NCBI GenBank assembly: GCA_963798985.1
Contig: CAWCVL010000007.1
Span: forward strand, 186,001-250,000
Length of the DNA: 64,000 nucleotides
Direction of reading: 5' to 3'
Source: JACCTU01 sp963798985
GTDB taxonomy: Bacteria > Actinomycetota > Thermoleophilia > Gaiellales > Gaiellaceae
Every line of letters starts with the position of its first letter. Position 1 is the first letter of the stretch. This document shows, in pieces, positions 8,898-16,800 of this stretch. Below the pieces are notes generated by a model, which was not told the DNA's origin, did not search any database, and saw only the letters and a program-made list of their open reading frames with translations. A program made the position numbers and the translations under genes.

Positions 8898-9610
8898 CAG
8901 CCGTCGCGGCAGAGCGCGCGACCGTCCTCGCGCTCGACGACGTCCACTGCTACCTCGGCGAGTCGCACGTCCTCCAGGGCGTCTCGTTCGACGTCGCCGA
9001 GGGCACCGTCACCGCGCTGCTCGGAAGGAACGGCGTCGGCAAGACGACGACGCTGCGCGGGATCATGGGCCTCGTCCCGCGCCGCGGAAGGGTCGAGCTG
9101 GTCGGTGAGGACGTCGGGCGACTCCGGACGCACGAGATCGTGCGGCGCGGCGTCGGCTACGTCCCCGAGGACCGCGACATCTTCGCGGGACTCAGCGTCG
9201 AGGAGAACCTGCGTCTCGCCGAGCGTGACGAGGAGCCGCGCTACGAGCTCGTCTACGACCTCTTCCCCGAGCTGCGCGACCGCGGACGCCAGCGCGCCGG
9301 CACGCTCTCAGGAGGGCAGCAGCAGATGCTCGCGATCGCGCGGGCGCTCCTCAACGACAACCGCCTGCTCCTGATCGACGAGCCGACGAAGGGGCTCGCG
9401 CCGTTCCTCGTCACGCAGGTCGCCGACGTACTCGAGCGGGCGAGTGAGTTCGCCACGATCCTGCTCGTCGAGCAGAACCTCGGCGTGGTGCGGCGGATCG
9501 CGCGGGACGCGGTCGTCCTCGACCAAGGACGCGTCGTCCATCGAGGCGACGCGCGGACGCTGCTCGCCGACCCGGCGCAGGTGCGCCGATTCCTCGGGGT
9601 CGCCGGATGA
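8894..9610 (+). CDS. livF: ABC transporter ATPase, LivF-like
   Basis: 238 aa, the second ATPase, expected to pair with LivG. Walker A is GRNGVGKTTTLRG near residue 44, the signature is TLSGGQQQMLAIARAL, Walker B is LLLIDEPTKGLAP, and VEQN replaces the switch His region as in LivF. GTG 8894 overlaps the LivG stop as GTGA. The whole cluster 8139-15388 is joined by 4-nt overlaps or very short gaps, so one polycistronic mRNA is likely. Confidence 0.93.
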   Translation: MTAVAAERATVLALDDVHCYLGESHVLQGVSFDVAEGTVTALLGRNGVGKTTTLRGIMGLVPRRGRVELVGEDVGRLRTHEIVRRGVGYVPEDRDIFAGLSVEENLRLAERDEEPRYELVYDLFPELRDRGRQRAGTLSGGQQQMLAIARALLNDNRLLLIDEPTKGLAPFLVTQVADVLERASEFATILLVEQNLGVVRRIARDAVVLDQGRVVHRGDARTLLADPAQVRRFLGVAG

Positions 9611-10503
9611 GCACGTTCGTGCTGCTCACGATCACGGGGCTCGGGCTCGGCGCGATGTACTTTCTGATCGCGTCGGGGCTGTCGCTCATCTACGGACTGA
9701 TGGGCGTGCTCAACTTCGCGCACGGTGCATTCCTCTCCGTCGGCGCCTACGCGGCGTGGTGGTTCTCGGACAAACTCTCGGGGACGATCGAGTCGATCGT
9801 GCCGCGCTTCCTGCTTGCGAGCCTGCTCGGGCTGGTCGTCGGCGGCGTGCTCGCCGCGCTCGTCGAGCTCGTGTTGATCAGGCCGCTTTATCTGCGCCAC
9901 ATCGAGCAGGTGCTCGTGACGGTCGGCCTCTCGCTCGCGCTCGTCGCCCTGCTGCAGGGGATCTGGGGGCCGACGGAGCGGATCTTCGAGGTGCCCGGCT
10001 GGCTCTACGAGACGACCTCGGTCCTCGGCGCAGAGGTGCCGAACGACCGCTTCGTCGAGATCGGTGTCGCGGTCGCGGTCCTGATCGGCCTGCTCGCGTT
10101 CCTGCGCTACACCCGCTACGGGCTGATCATCCGCGCCGGCGTCGAGAACCGCGCGATGGTGACCGCGCTCGGGATCGACGTGCGCAAGGCGTTCACGCTC
10201 GTCTTCGCGCTGGGCGGAGTTGCCGCGGCGCTCGCCGGCGTGTTGTCCGGCGTCTACTTCGGCGCGATCGACCCCGAGCGTGGCACGTCGCTGCTGATCT
10301 TCGCGTTCATCGTCGTCGTGATCGGCGGGCTCGGCTCGATCGGTGGCTCCGCCGTCGCCGCCGTGATCGTCGGCCTGACGCAGCAGTACGCGAACTACTA
10401 CGCGTCGTCCGGCATCGGCGACCTCGCGGTGATCATGCTGCTCGCGCTGACGCTGCTCATCCGCCCGAGCGGACTCGCCGGCAAATGGCAGCTGGCGCAT
10501 TGA
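9607..10503 (+). CDS. livH: Branched-chain-amino-acid-type ABC permease, LivH-like
   Basis: 298 aa with about eight membrane segments. GLSLIYGLMGVLNFAHGAF near residue 24 and VVVIGGLGSIGGSAVAAVIVG near the C-terminus are LivH hallmarks. GVENRAMVTALGIDVRKAF is the cytoplasmic loop that contacts the ATPases. ATG 9607 overlaps the LivF stop (ATGA). Confidence 0.93.
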   Translation: MSTFVLLTITGLGLGAMYFLIASGLSLIYGLMGVLNFAHGAFLSVGAYAAWWFSDKLSGTIESIVPRFLLASLLGLVVGGVLAALVELVLIRPLYLRHIEQVLVTVGLSLALVALLQGIWGPTERIFEVPGWLYETTSVLGAEVPNDRFVEIGVAVAVLIGLLAFLRYTRYGLIIRAGVENRAMVTALGIDVRKAFTLVFALGGVAAALAGVLSGVYFGAIDPERGTSLLIFAFIVVVIGGLGSIGGSAVAAVIVGLTQQYANYYASSGIGDLAVIMLLALTLLIRPSGLAGKWQLAH

Positions 10504-11567
10504 GACGCGCGGCCGGGATCGTCTTCGCGCTTGCCGTGCTCGCGTTCCTCGCGGCAGTTCCCACGCTCTCGTGGGACACGCACGGCATCTTCTCGTCCCC
10601 GCTCGACAGTCCCGGCACCCTGACCCTGCTCGGCCTCTGCCTGATTTTCTCGGGCGTCGCGATGAGCTACGACCTGCTCTTCGGGCACACCGGGCTGCTC
10701 TCGTTCGGGCACGCGCTCTACTTCGCGGCCGGCGTGTACGTGATGGCGATCGCGCTCGAGCGCTGGGAGCTGTGGCAGGCGGTGCTCGTCACGCTCGCGG
10801 TGGGGCTCGTGCTGCCGATCGTCGTCGGCTCGGTCAGCCTGCGCGTGAGCGGGATCGCGTTTGCGATGGTGACGCTCGCCTTCGCGCAGGCGGGCGTCGT
10901 GCTCGTGCAGAAGAACCCGGACAACCTGACCGGCGGGGAGGAGGGGCTGCCGCTTGCGTACGAGAAGCTGCCTTCCGCGCTCGTCGGCGTCGTGAACACG
11001 AAGCACCTGTATTGGCTCGCGCTCGGGTACCTCGTGTTCGTGGTGCTCGTCGTGCGCTGGTCGCTCGCGTCGTCGCCGGGTCACGTCTGGCGCGCGATCC
11101 GCGAGAACGAGCAGCGCGTCGAGGTGATCGGACTGCGGCCCTTCGGCTTCAAGCTCCTGTCGTTCGCGATCGCGTCGTTCCTTGCGACGCTCGGCGGAAT
11201 CGTCTACCTCCTCCTGCTCGGGACGGGCGCATCGCCGCAGGTCGTCTCCGCGTCGTTCACGCTGTCGCTGCTCGTGATGGTCGTGATCGGTGGCACGGGC
11301 ACGCTCTGGGGACCGATCCTCGGCGCGTTCCTCTACACCTTCCTCGACCAGCGCCTGCCCGCGTTCGTCGAGCACGAGCGGATCCAGGACCTCCCTTCCG
11401 TCCTGCGGGTTCCGCTCTCCGAGCCGCTCTTCGTCCTCGGCGTGCTCTTCATCCTGATCGTCTTCTTCCTGCCCGGCGGGCTCGCCGGGTTCGGTGGCCG
11501 AGGGCGACGGCGTGGGCTGCGCCTGCTCGAACATCGCCTCGGGCGCGAGGCGGAGGCCGGAGCGTGA
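10500..11567 (+). CDS. livM: Branched-chain-amino-acid-type ABC permease, LivM-like
   Basis: 355 aa, about nine membrane segments. YDLLFGHTGLLSFGHALYFA near residue 57 and GGTGTLWGPILGAFLY near residue 264 are LivM motifs; AIRENEQRVEVIGLRPFGFK is the ATPase-contact loop. TTG 10500 overlaps the LivH TGA stop (TTGA) and is the only reasonable start. The C-terminal tail (GRGRRRGLRLLEHRLGREAE) is basic and cytoplasmic. Confidence 0.9.
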   Translation: MRRAAGIVFALAVLAFLAAVPTLSWDTHGIFSSPLDSPGTLTLLGLCLIFSGVAMSYDLLFGHTGLLSFGHALYFAAGVYVMAIALERWELWQAVLVTLAVGLVLPIVVGSVSLRVSGIAFAMVTLAFAQAGVVLVQKNPDNLTGGEEGLPLAYEKLPSALVGVVNTKHLYWLALGYLVFVVLVVRWSLASSPGHVWRAIRENEQRVEVIGLRPFGFKLLSFAIASFLATLGGIVYLLLLGTGASPQVVSASFTLSLLVMVVIGGTGTLWGPILGAFLYTFLDQRLPAFVEHERIQDLPSVLRVPLSEPLFVLGVLFILIVFFLPGGLAGFGGRGRRRGLRLLEHRLGREAEAGA

Positions 11568-12346
11568 GCGCCACGTTCGCGGACAACTCCGGGGTGCGGA
11601 TCGCGTACGAGTCGTACGGCGACGGTCCGGCGCTCCTGCTCATGCAGGGAATCGGCTACGCGCGCTGGAGCTGGGACCCGATCGTCCCCGCGCTCGCCGA
11701 GCGGTTCCGGGTCCTGAACTTCGACAACCGCGGGATCGGCGAGAGCGACGTGCCGCCTCCCCCGTACACGGCCCGCCAGTTGGCCGAGGACGGGCTCGCG
11801 GTGCTCGACGACGCGGGAGCGGAGCGCGCGCACGTCGTCGGGGCGAGCCTCGGCGGAATGGCCGCACAGGAGCTCGCCGCAGGCTTCCCCGAACGTGTCG
11901 ACCGGCTGGTGCTCGCGTGCACGACGCCGGGTGGCGTTGGCGCGTTGGCGATGCCCGCGCAAACCGTCGCGCTGATGCAAGAGGCTGCGACGCTCGCGCC
12001 CGAGGTCGCGATGCGGCGCTTCGTCGAGAACGCACTCGCGCCGCACGCCGACCGGTCGCTCGTCGCCGATCTCTACGAGCGGCGCGTCGCCAATCCGCCC
12101 GATCCGCTCGGCTGGCAGGGCCAGGCCGCGGCGGGGATGGGCTTCGACGGCTCGGCGCTCGAGATCACGGCGCCGACGCTGATCCTCCACGGCACGGAGG
12201 ACGCCGTCGTCGACCCAGGCAACGCGGCGCTGCTCGCGGAGCGGATCCCGGGCGCGCGCGTCGAACTCTTCTCCGGGTGCGGACACCTCTTCTTCTGGGA
12301 GCAGCGCGAGCGCTTCGCAGAAACCGTTGCGGAGTTTCTGGCATGA
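11564..12346 (+). CDS. Alpha/beta hydrolase
   Basis: 260 aa. Nucleophile Ser95 lies in GASLGG, the acid is probably the Asp of HGTEDAVV (about residue 212), and the histidine is in GCGHLFFWE (about residue 240). LNFDNRGIGESD is the oxyanion-side loop usual for this fold. Relatives include 3-oxoadipate enol-lactonase and other carboxylic ester hydrolases. Position between livM and an acyl-CoA ligase, with 4-nt overlaps on both sides (GTGA at 11564, ATGA at 12343), suggests it prepares or releases the acid that the operon imports. The exact substrate is not readable. Confidence 0.88.
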   Translation: MSATFADNSGVRIAYESYGDGPALLLMQGIGYARWSWDPIVPALAERFRVLNFDNRGIGESDVPPPPYTARQLAEDGLAVLDDAGAERAHVVGASLGGMAAQELAAGFPERVDRLVLACTTPGGVGALAMPAQTVALMQEAATLAPEVAMRRFVENALAPHADRSLVADLYERRVANPPDPLGWQGQAAAGMGFDGSALEITAPTLILHGTEDAVVDPGNAALLAERIPGARVELFSGCGHLFFWEQRERFAETVAEFLA

Positions 12347-13782
12347 GCGGGCGGCTGACGCTCGGACGCTGGCTCGCGGAACGCGCCCGCACGACGCCGG
12401 ATCGGGTCGCGATCGACTACCACGACCGCAAGGTCTCCTACCGCGAGCTGGACGAGTCGGCGATCCGGCTCGCGGCGTCGTTCGCCGAGCGTGGCCTGCG
12501 TCGAGGCGACCGCGTCGCGACGCTGACGGGCAACACGCCCGAGCACGTCGCGGCCTTCTTCGCCTGCGCACGGCTCGGGCTGATCCTCGCGCCGCTCAGC
12601 TGGCGCCTGACCGCCCCCGAGCTCGCGTATCAGCTCGCGGACTCCGACCCCGCGCTGTTCCTCGTCGAGGAGGAGTACGCGGACTTGGCGGCTGCGACCA
12701 ACTGGCCCTTCGAGCCACTGGCCGTGCCGACAACAAGTAACAGTCTGTTACTTGACTCGGCTCAGGACGACGATCCGCTCCTGCTCGTCTACACGTCGGG
12801 CACGACCGGCAAGCCGAAGGGCGCACTCCTCACGCACGCGAACTGCTTCTGGACGAACGTCGGCTTCGACGTCGCGACCGGGATCTCCGGCGACGACGTC
12901 GTCCTCCAGGTGCTCCCGCAGTTTCACTGCGGCGGTTGGAACGTCCAGGCGCTGCTCTCGTGGTGGAAGGGCGCGCGCGTCGTGCTCGAGCGCACGTTCG
13001 AGCCCGACCGCTGCCTCGAGCTGATCGAGCGCAAGCGCATCACGACGACGATGGGCGTGCCCGCGAACTACCTCTTCATGTCGCAGTCGCCACGCTTCGC
13101 GGACGCCGATCTCTCCTCGCTCCGCCGCGCGGTCGTCGGGGGCGCCCCGATGCCGCTTGCCCTCCTCGAGACCTGGCGCGAGCGCGGGGTCGAGATCGTG
13201 CAGGGCTACGGCCTGACCGAGGCCGCACCGAACGTGCTCTGCCTGCCGCCGGAGGACGCTGTGCGCAAGGCCGGCTACGCAGGCAAGCCGTATCCGCAGG
13301 TCGAGGTGGCGCTTTCCGACGAAAGCGAGCTGCTCGTGCGCGGCCCGAACGTCTTCGCGGGCTACTGGCGGAACCCGAAGGCGACCGCGGAGACCATGGT
13401 CGACGGCTGGCTGCGCACCGGTGACCTCGCCGAGTGCGACGACGAGGGCTACTACCGGATCAGCGGCCGGCTGAAGGAGCTGTACATCTCGGGCGGCGAG
13501 AACGTGTACCCGGCGGAGGTCGAGGACGCGCTGCTCTCCCTCGACGGCGTCGCCGACGCGGCGGTGCTCGGGGTGCCGGACGAGCGCTGGGGCGAGGTCG
13601 GTGTGGCGTTCGTCGTGCTGGAGCCCGGCGCGATGCTGTCCGCCGACGACGTTCTCGAGGCGTGCCGCACGCGGCTCGCGCGCTTCAAGGTGCCCGCCTC
13701 CGTGCGGTTCCTGGACGAGCTCCCGCGCTCGGGGATGAACAAGGTGCTGAAGGACGAGCTGCGCGCGGGGGTGCCGGCATGA
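12343..13782 (+). CDS. Acyl-CoA ligase (AMP-forming, ANL superfamily)
   Basis: 479 aa. Activates a carboxylic acid to an acyl-adenylate and then to its CoA ester. The P-loop is YTSGTTGKPKG near residue 150; the adenylate motif QGYGLTEAAP, the hinge GRLKELYISGGENVYP and the C-terminal catalytic lysine in GMNKVLKDELR are all present. It resembles medium/long-chain and aromatic acid ligases (FadD3/FadD13 type). The protein is slightly short because the loop before the P-loop is compact; that loop contains TTSNSLLLDSAQ, encoded by rare low-GC codons that form a 21-bp palindrome (separate entry). ATG 12343 overlaps the hydrolase stop. Confidence 0.92.
   Translation: MSGRLTLGRWLAERARTTPDRVAIDYHDRKVSYRELDESAIRLAASFAERGLRRGDRVATLTGNTPEHVAAFFACARLGLILAPLSWRLTAPELAYQLADSDPALFLVEEEYADLAAATNWPFEPLAVPTTSNSLLLDSAQDDDPLLLVYTSGTTGKPKGALLTHANCFWTNVGFDVATGISGDDVVLQVLPQFHCGGWNVQALLSWWKGARVVLERTFEPDRCLELIERKRITTTMGVPANYLFMSQSPRFADADLSSLRRAVVGGAPMPLALLETWRERGVEIVQGYGLTEAAPNVLCLPPEDAVRKAGYAGKPYPQVEVALSDESELLVRGPNVFAGYWRNPKATAETMVDGWLRTGDLAECDDEGYYRISGRLKELYISGGENVYPAEVEDALLSLDGVADAAVLGVPDERWGEVGVAFVVLEPGAMLSADDVLEACRTRLARFKVPASVRFLDELPRSGMNKVLKDELRAGVPA
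12734..12754. promoter_or_regulatory. Perfect 21-bp palindrome inside the acyl-CoA ligase gene (candidate TetR operator)
   Basis: Arm CAAGTAACAG (12734-12743), centre T, arm CTGTTACTTG (12745-12754). The stretch is about 38% GC within a ~70% GC gene and forces rare codons (AGT, TTA, CTT). Size, symmetry and AT-richness match operators of TetR-family proteins, and a TetR gene lies 1 kb downstream in the same operon. Binding is inferred, not shown. Confidence 0.6.
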
Positions 13783-14396
13783 CCGAGACGCTCCCGCTCG
13801 GCGCCGACGGCCGCACGCTCTCGGGCCGTGGCGTGCGCACGCGAGGTCGCCTGCTCGAGGCGGCGGAGCAGATCTTCGCGGACGTCGGCTTCCACGAGGC
13901 GTCGATCGTCAAGATCACCGAGGCCGCGGGCGTCGCCCAGGGCACCTTCTACCTCTACTTCGAGAGCAAGAAGCAGATCTTCGACGAGCTCGTCCGCGAC
14001 CTGAACAGCCGCGTGCGGCACGCGATGAAGGAGGCCTCGTCCAAGGGGAGCACGCGCGTCGAGGCAGAGGTGCTCGGCTTCGCCGCGTACTTCCGCTTCA
14101 CGAGCGAGCACAAGGCGCTCTACCGAATTATTCGCCAGGCGGAGTTCGTCTCCCCGGAGATGCTCCGCTACCACTACGACCGGCTCTCCGAGGGCTACGT
14201 CGAGGGGCTCCGCGAGGCGGTCGAGTCGGGCGAGATCGGCGACGTCGACCCGAAGGTCACCGCGTGGGCGCTCATGGGGATGGGCGAGCTGATCGGACTG
14301 CGCTGGATCCTGATGGAGAACCGCGACAAGATGCCGAAGTCGGTTCTCGACGAGCTCGAGCGGATCATCGGCTGCGTGCTCGAGGCTCCCTCGTGA
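13779..14396 (+). CDS. TetR-family transcriptional regulator
   Basis: 205 aa. The N-terminal helix-turn-helix lies at about residues 20-66 (TRGRLLEAAEQIFADVGFHE, then ITEAAGVAQGTFYLYFESK). The C-terminal half is a helical ligand-binding and dimer domain with RIIRQAEFVSPEM, resembling the TetR_C domain seen in fatty-acid/acyl-CoA-responsive FadR-like members. It sits inside the transport and CoA-ligase operon (ATGA overlap at 13779), so it probably senses the acyl-CoA product and controls this operon. The palindrome at 12734-12754 is the best operator candidate in the window. Confidence 0.92.
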   Translation: MTETLPLGADGRTLSGRGVRTRGRLLEAAEQIFADVGFHEASIVKITEAAGVAQGTFYLYFESKKQIFDELVRDLNSRVRHAMKEASSKGSTRVEAEVLGFAAYFRFTSEHKALYRIIRQAEFVSPEMLRYHYDRLSEGYVEGLREAVESGEIGDVDPKVTAWALMGMGELIGLRWILMENRDKMPKSVLDELERIIGCVLEAPS

Positions 14397-15388
14397 CGGT
14401 CGGGATCGCGGCGAGCGCCGCCTACCTGCCCGAGCGGTGGATGACCGCGGCCGAGATCTCGGACGCGAGCGGGATCCCGGAGCAGGTGCTCGTCGAGAAG
14501 TTCGGCCTGCGCGGGAAGCACATCGCCGCTCCCGACGAGCACGTCAGCGATCTCTGCGTGTCCGCAGCAACTCGTCTTATCGAAGAGCACCGCGTCGATC
14601 CCGCAGGGATTGACGCGGTTGTCTACTTCGGCTCGATGTGGCGCGACTACGCGGTCTGGCAGGCGGCGCCGTGGATCGCCCACCGGCTCGGCTGCGTGAA
14701 CGCGCTCGCGCTCGAGTACGCGAACGTCTCGTGCGGCGGCCCGATGGCGCTCCGGCTGGCGCGCAACTACCTCGTCGGAGACGACGGCTTGCGCACCCTC
14801 TTGCTCGTGGGCGCCTCGCGGGAGTCGTACCTCCTCGACTACGAGAACGAGCGCTCACGGTTCATGTTCAACTTCGGTGACGGCGCGGTGGCGATGCTGC
14901 TGCAGCGCGACGCGCCCGCCAACGAGCTGCTCGCATCGCACGCAATCACGGACGGGTCGCTCTCGCTGCAGGTGAAGGTGCCCTCGGGCGGCAGCGTCGA
15001 CATGAACGGCGGCTACCGGTTCCTCGACGTCGCCGACCCGTCCGCGATGAAGGAGCGGCTCGACGAGGTGAGCCTGCCGAATTTCGTTCGCGCGGCCGAG
15101 GGAGCGCTCGAGCGCTCGGGCGGCGCGACACTGGCCGACGTCTCGTTCCTCTGCGGGCTGCACACGAAGCGCTCAATGCACGACGAGCTCGTGCAGACGC
15201 TCGGCGTCGACCCCTCCAGAACGGTGTACCTCGACGACACCGGCCACATGAGCGGGGTCGACCCGCTGCTCGCGCTCGACCGCGCGAGCCGCGCCGGCGA
15301 CCTCTCCGACGGCGACCTCGTCCTGCTCCTCGCCGCGGGCACCGGCTACACCTGGGCCGCCTCGGTCGTGCGCTGGGGTCCGAGCTAG
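14393..15388 (+). CDS. 3-oxoacyl-ACP synthase III-like protein (thiolase fold)
   Basis: 331 aa. Two thiolase-fold halves. The nucleophile is Cys114 in NVSCGGPM, and the halves are joined by a region with FNFGDGAVAMLLQRD as in FabH. The other two FabH catalytic motifs are changed: GLHTKRSMH stands where HQAN-type histidine is expected, and DDTGHMSGVDPL stands where GNTSAAS carries the catalytic Asn. This resembles ketoacyl-synthase-III relatives such as HMG-CoA-synthase-like or acyl-transfer enzymes rather than true FabH. GTG 14393 overlaps the TetR stop (GTGA). As the last gene of the operon it probably acts on the CoA ester made by the ligase. Confidence 0.8.
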   Translation: MTVGIAASAAYLPERWMTAAEISDASGIPEQVLVEKFGLRGKHIAAPDEHVSDLCVSAATRLIEEHRVDPAGIDAVVYFGSMWRDYAVWQAAPWIAHRLGCVNALALEYANVSCGGPMALRLARNYLVGDDGLRTLLLVGASRESYLLDYENERSRFMFNFGDGAVAMLLQRDAPANELLASHAITDGSLSLQVKVPSGGSVDMNGGYRFLDVADPSAMKERLDEVSLPNFVRAAEGALERSGGATLADVSFLCGLHTKRSMHDELVQTLGVDPSRTVYLDDTGHMSGVDPLLALDRASRAGDLSDGDLVLLLAAGTGYTWAASVVRWGPS

Positions 15389-15413
15389 CCGGATCCGAGA
15401 TCCGGACTTTTGG
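15389..15413 (+). terminator. Rho-independent terminator of liv-type operon 1
   Basis: Stem CCGGAT (15389-15394), 5-nt loop, ATCCGG (15400-15405), followed by ACTTTTGG, directly after the TAG at 15386-15388. The 6-bp stem and short T-run make it modest but well placed. Confidence 0.6.
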
Positions 15414-15452
15414 GGGTTTGACGCCGTCCGAATGACCACCTAGGATCCGAGA
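15391..15452 (+). repeat. Direct repeat GGATCCGAGA upstream of aceA
   Basis: GGATCCGAGA occurs at 15391-15400 and again at 15443-15452, 52 bp apart, each followed about 10 nt later by an (A)CTTTTGG or CATTTTGG string. The second copy is 35 nt before the aceA start codon and may be a regulatory half-site or part of the promoter region. Confidence 0.4.
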
Positions 15453-15486
15453 CACTCGCATTTTGGACCCGAAAGGAGCCCAGATC

Positions 15487-16800
15487 GTGGCACCGACCCC
15501 GTCGAACCCCGGAGCTCGGATCCAGGAAGACGCCGAGCGTCTCGCAGCAGCCTGGGAGGCCGACGAGCGCTGGCTGGGCATTCGCCGCCCCTACACCGCC
15601 GAGCAGGTCGTCCGCCTGCGCGGCTCGCTTCCCGTCGAGCACACGCTGGCGCGGATCGGGGCAGAGCGGCTTTGGCGGCTGCTGACGACTGAGGACTACG
15701 TCGCCGCGCTTGGCGCGCTCTCGGGCGGCCAGGCGGTGCAGATGGTCAAGGCGGGGCTCCGTGCGATCTACCTCTCGGGGTGGCAGGTCGCCGCGGACGC
15801 GAACTCGAGCGGCCAGACGTACCCGGACCAGAGCCTCTATCCGTCGAACAGCGCGCCGGCGCTCGTGCGCCGGTTGAACAACGCGCTGCTCCGGGCGGAC
15901 CAGATCGCGTGGTCGGAGGGCGACGGCAGCATCGACTGGCTCGCGCCGATCGTCGCCGACGCCGAGGCGGGCTTCGGCGGACCGCTGCACGCGTTCGAGC
16001 TGATGAAGTCGATGATCGAGGCCGGTGCGGCGGGAGTCCACTTCGAGGACCAGCTCGCGTCCGAGAAGAAGTGCGGCCACCTCGGTGGCAAGGTGCTCGT
16101 GCCCACCTCGCAGTTCGTGCGCACGCTCGTCGGCGCGCGTCTCGCTGCCGACGTGCTCGGCGTGCCGACCGTCCTCGTCTCGCGCACCGACGCGCACAGC
16201 GCGACGCTGCTCACGACCGACGCCGATCCGGCCGACGCCGAGTTCCTGACCGGCGAGCGCACGTCGGAGGGCTTCTTCCGGGTCCGCGACGGGCTCGAGC
16301 CCTCGATCGCACGTTCGCTCGCCTACGCGCCGTACGCCGACGTGATCTGGTTCGAGACGTCGACGCCCAACCTGGACGAGGCGCGCCGATTCGCCGACGC
16401 GATCCACGAACGTCATCCGCGCAAGCTGCTCGCGTACAACTGCTCACCATCCTTCAACTGGCGCAAGCACCTCTCCGACGCGCAGATCGCGACGTTCCAG
16501 GACGAGCTCGGCTCGATGGGCTACCGCTTCCAGTTCGTCACGCTGGCCGGCTTCCACGCGCTCAACGAGTCGATGTTCCAGCTCGCGCGGGGCTACGCGG
16601 CCGAGGGGATGCCGGCTTACGTCGAGCTGCAGGAGCGCGAGTTCGCGCTCGAGGAGCACGGCTACACGGCGACGCGCCACCAGCGTGAGGTCGGTGCCGG
16701 CTACTTCGACGGCGTGCTCGACGCGGTCACCGGCGGCGAGAGCTCGACCCGCGCACTCGAGGGCTCGACCGAAGAGGCGCAGTTCGCCCCCACGGCGTGA
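15487..16800 (+). CDS. aceA: Isocitrate lyase
   Basis: 437 aa. Cleaves isocitrate to glyoxylate and succinate, the first step of the glyoxylate bypass for growth on acetate or fatty acids. The catalytic loop KKCGHLGGK contains the nucleophile Cys196; SWQVAADAN-type and TYPDQSLYP motifs, plus NCSPSFNW, are the substrate and metal site. Length fits the ~430-residue actinobacterial class. I place the start at GTG 15487 because AAAGGAG lies 8 nt before it; a TTG at 15463 is in frame without such a site. aceB overlaps its stop (GTGA). Confidence 0.96.
   Translation: MAPTPSNPGARIQEDAERLAAAWEADERWLGIRRPYTAEQVVRLRGSLPVEHTLARIGAERLWRLLTTEDYVAALGALSGGQAVQMVKAGLRAIYLSGWQVAADANSSGQTYPDQSLYPSNSAPALVRRLNNALLRADQIAWSEGDGSIDWLAPIVADAEAGFGGPLHAFELMKSMIEAGAAGVHFEDQLASEKKCGHLGGKVLVPTSQFVRTLVGARLAADVLGVPTVLVSRTDAHSATLLTTDADPADAEFLTGERTSEGFFRVRDGLEPSIARSLAYAPYADVIWFETSTPNLDEARRFADAIHERHPRKLLAYNCSPSFNWRKHLSDAQIATFQDELGSMGYRFQFVTLAGFHALNESMFQLARGYAAEGMPAYVELQEREFALEEHGYTATRHQREVGAGYFDGVLDAVTGGESSTRALEGSTEEAQFAPTA

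Noticed and set aside
14124..14134. Palindrome CGAAT-T-ATTCG inside the TetR gene as a second operator
   Set aside because: Only 11 bp, unlike the 21-bp site at 12734, and compatible with chance; noted but not supported.
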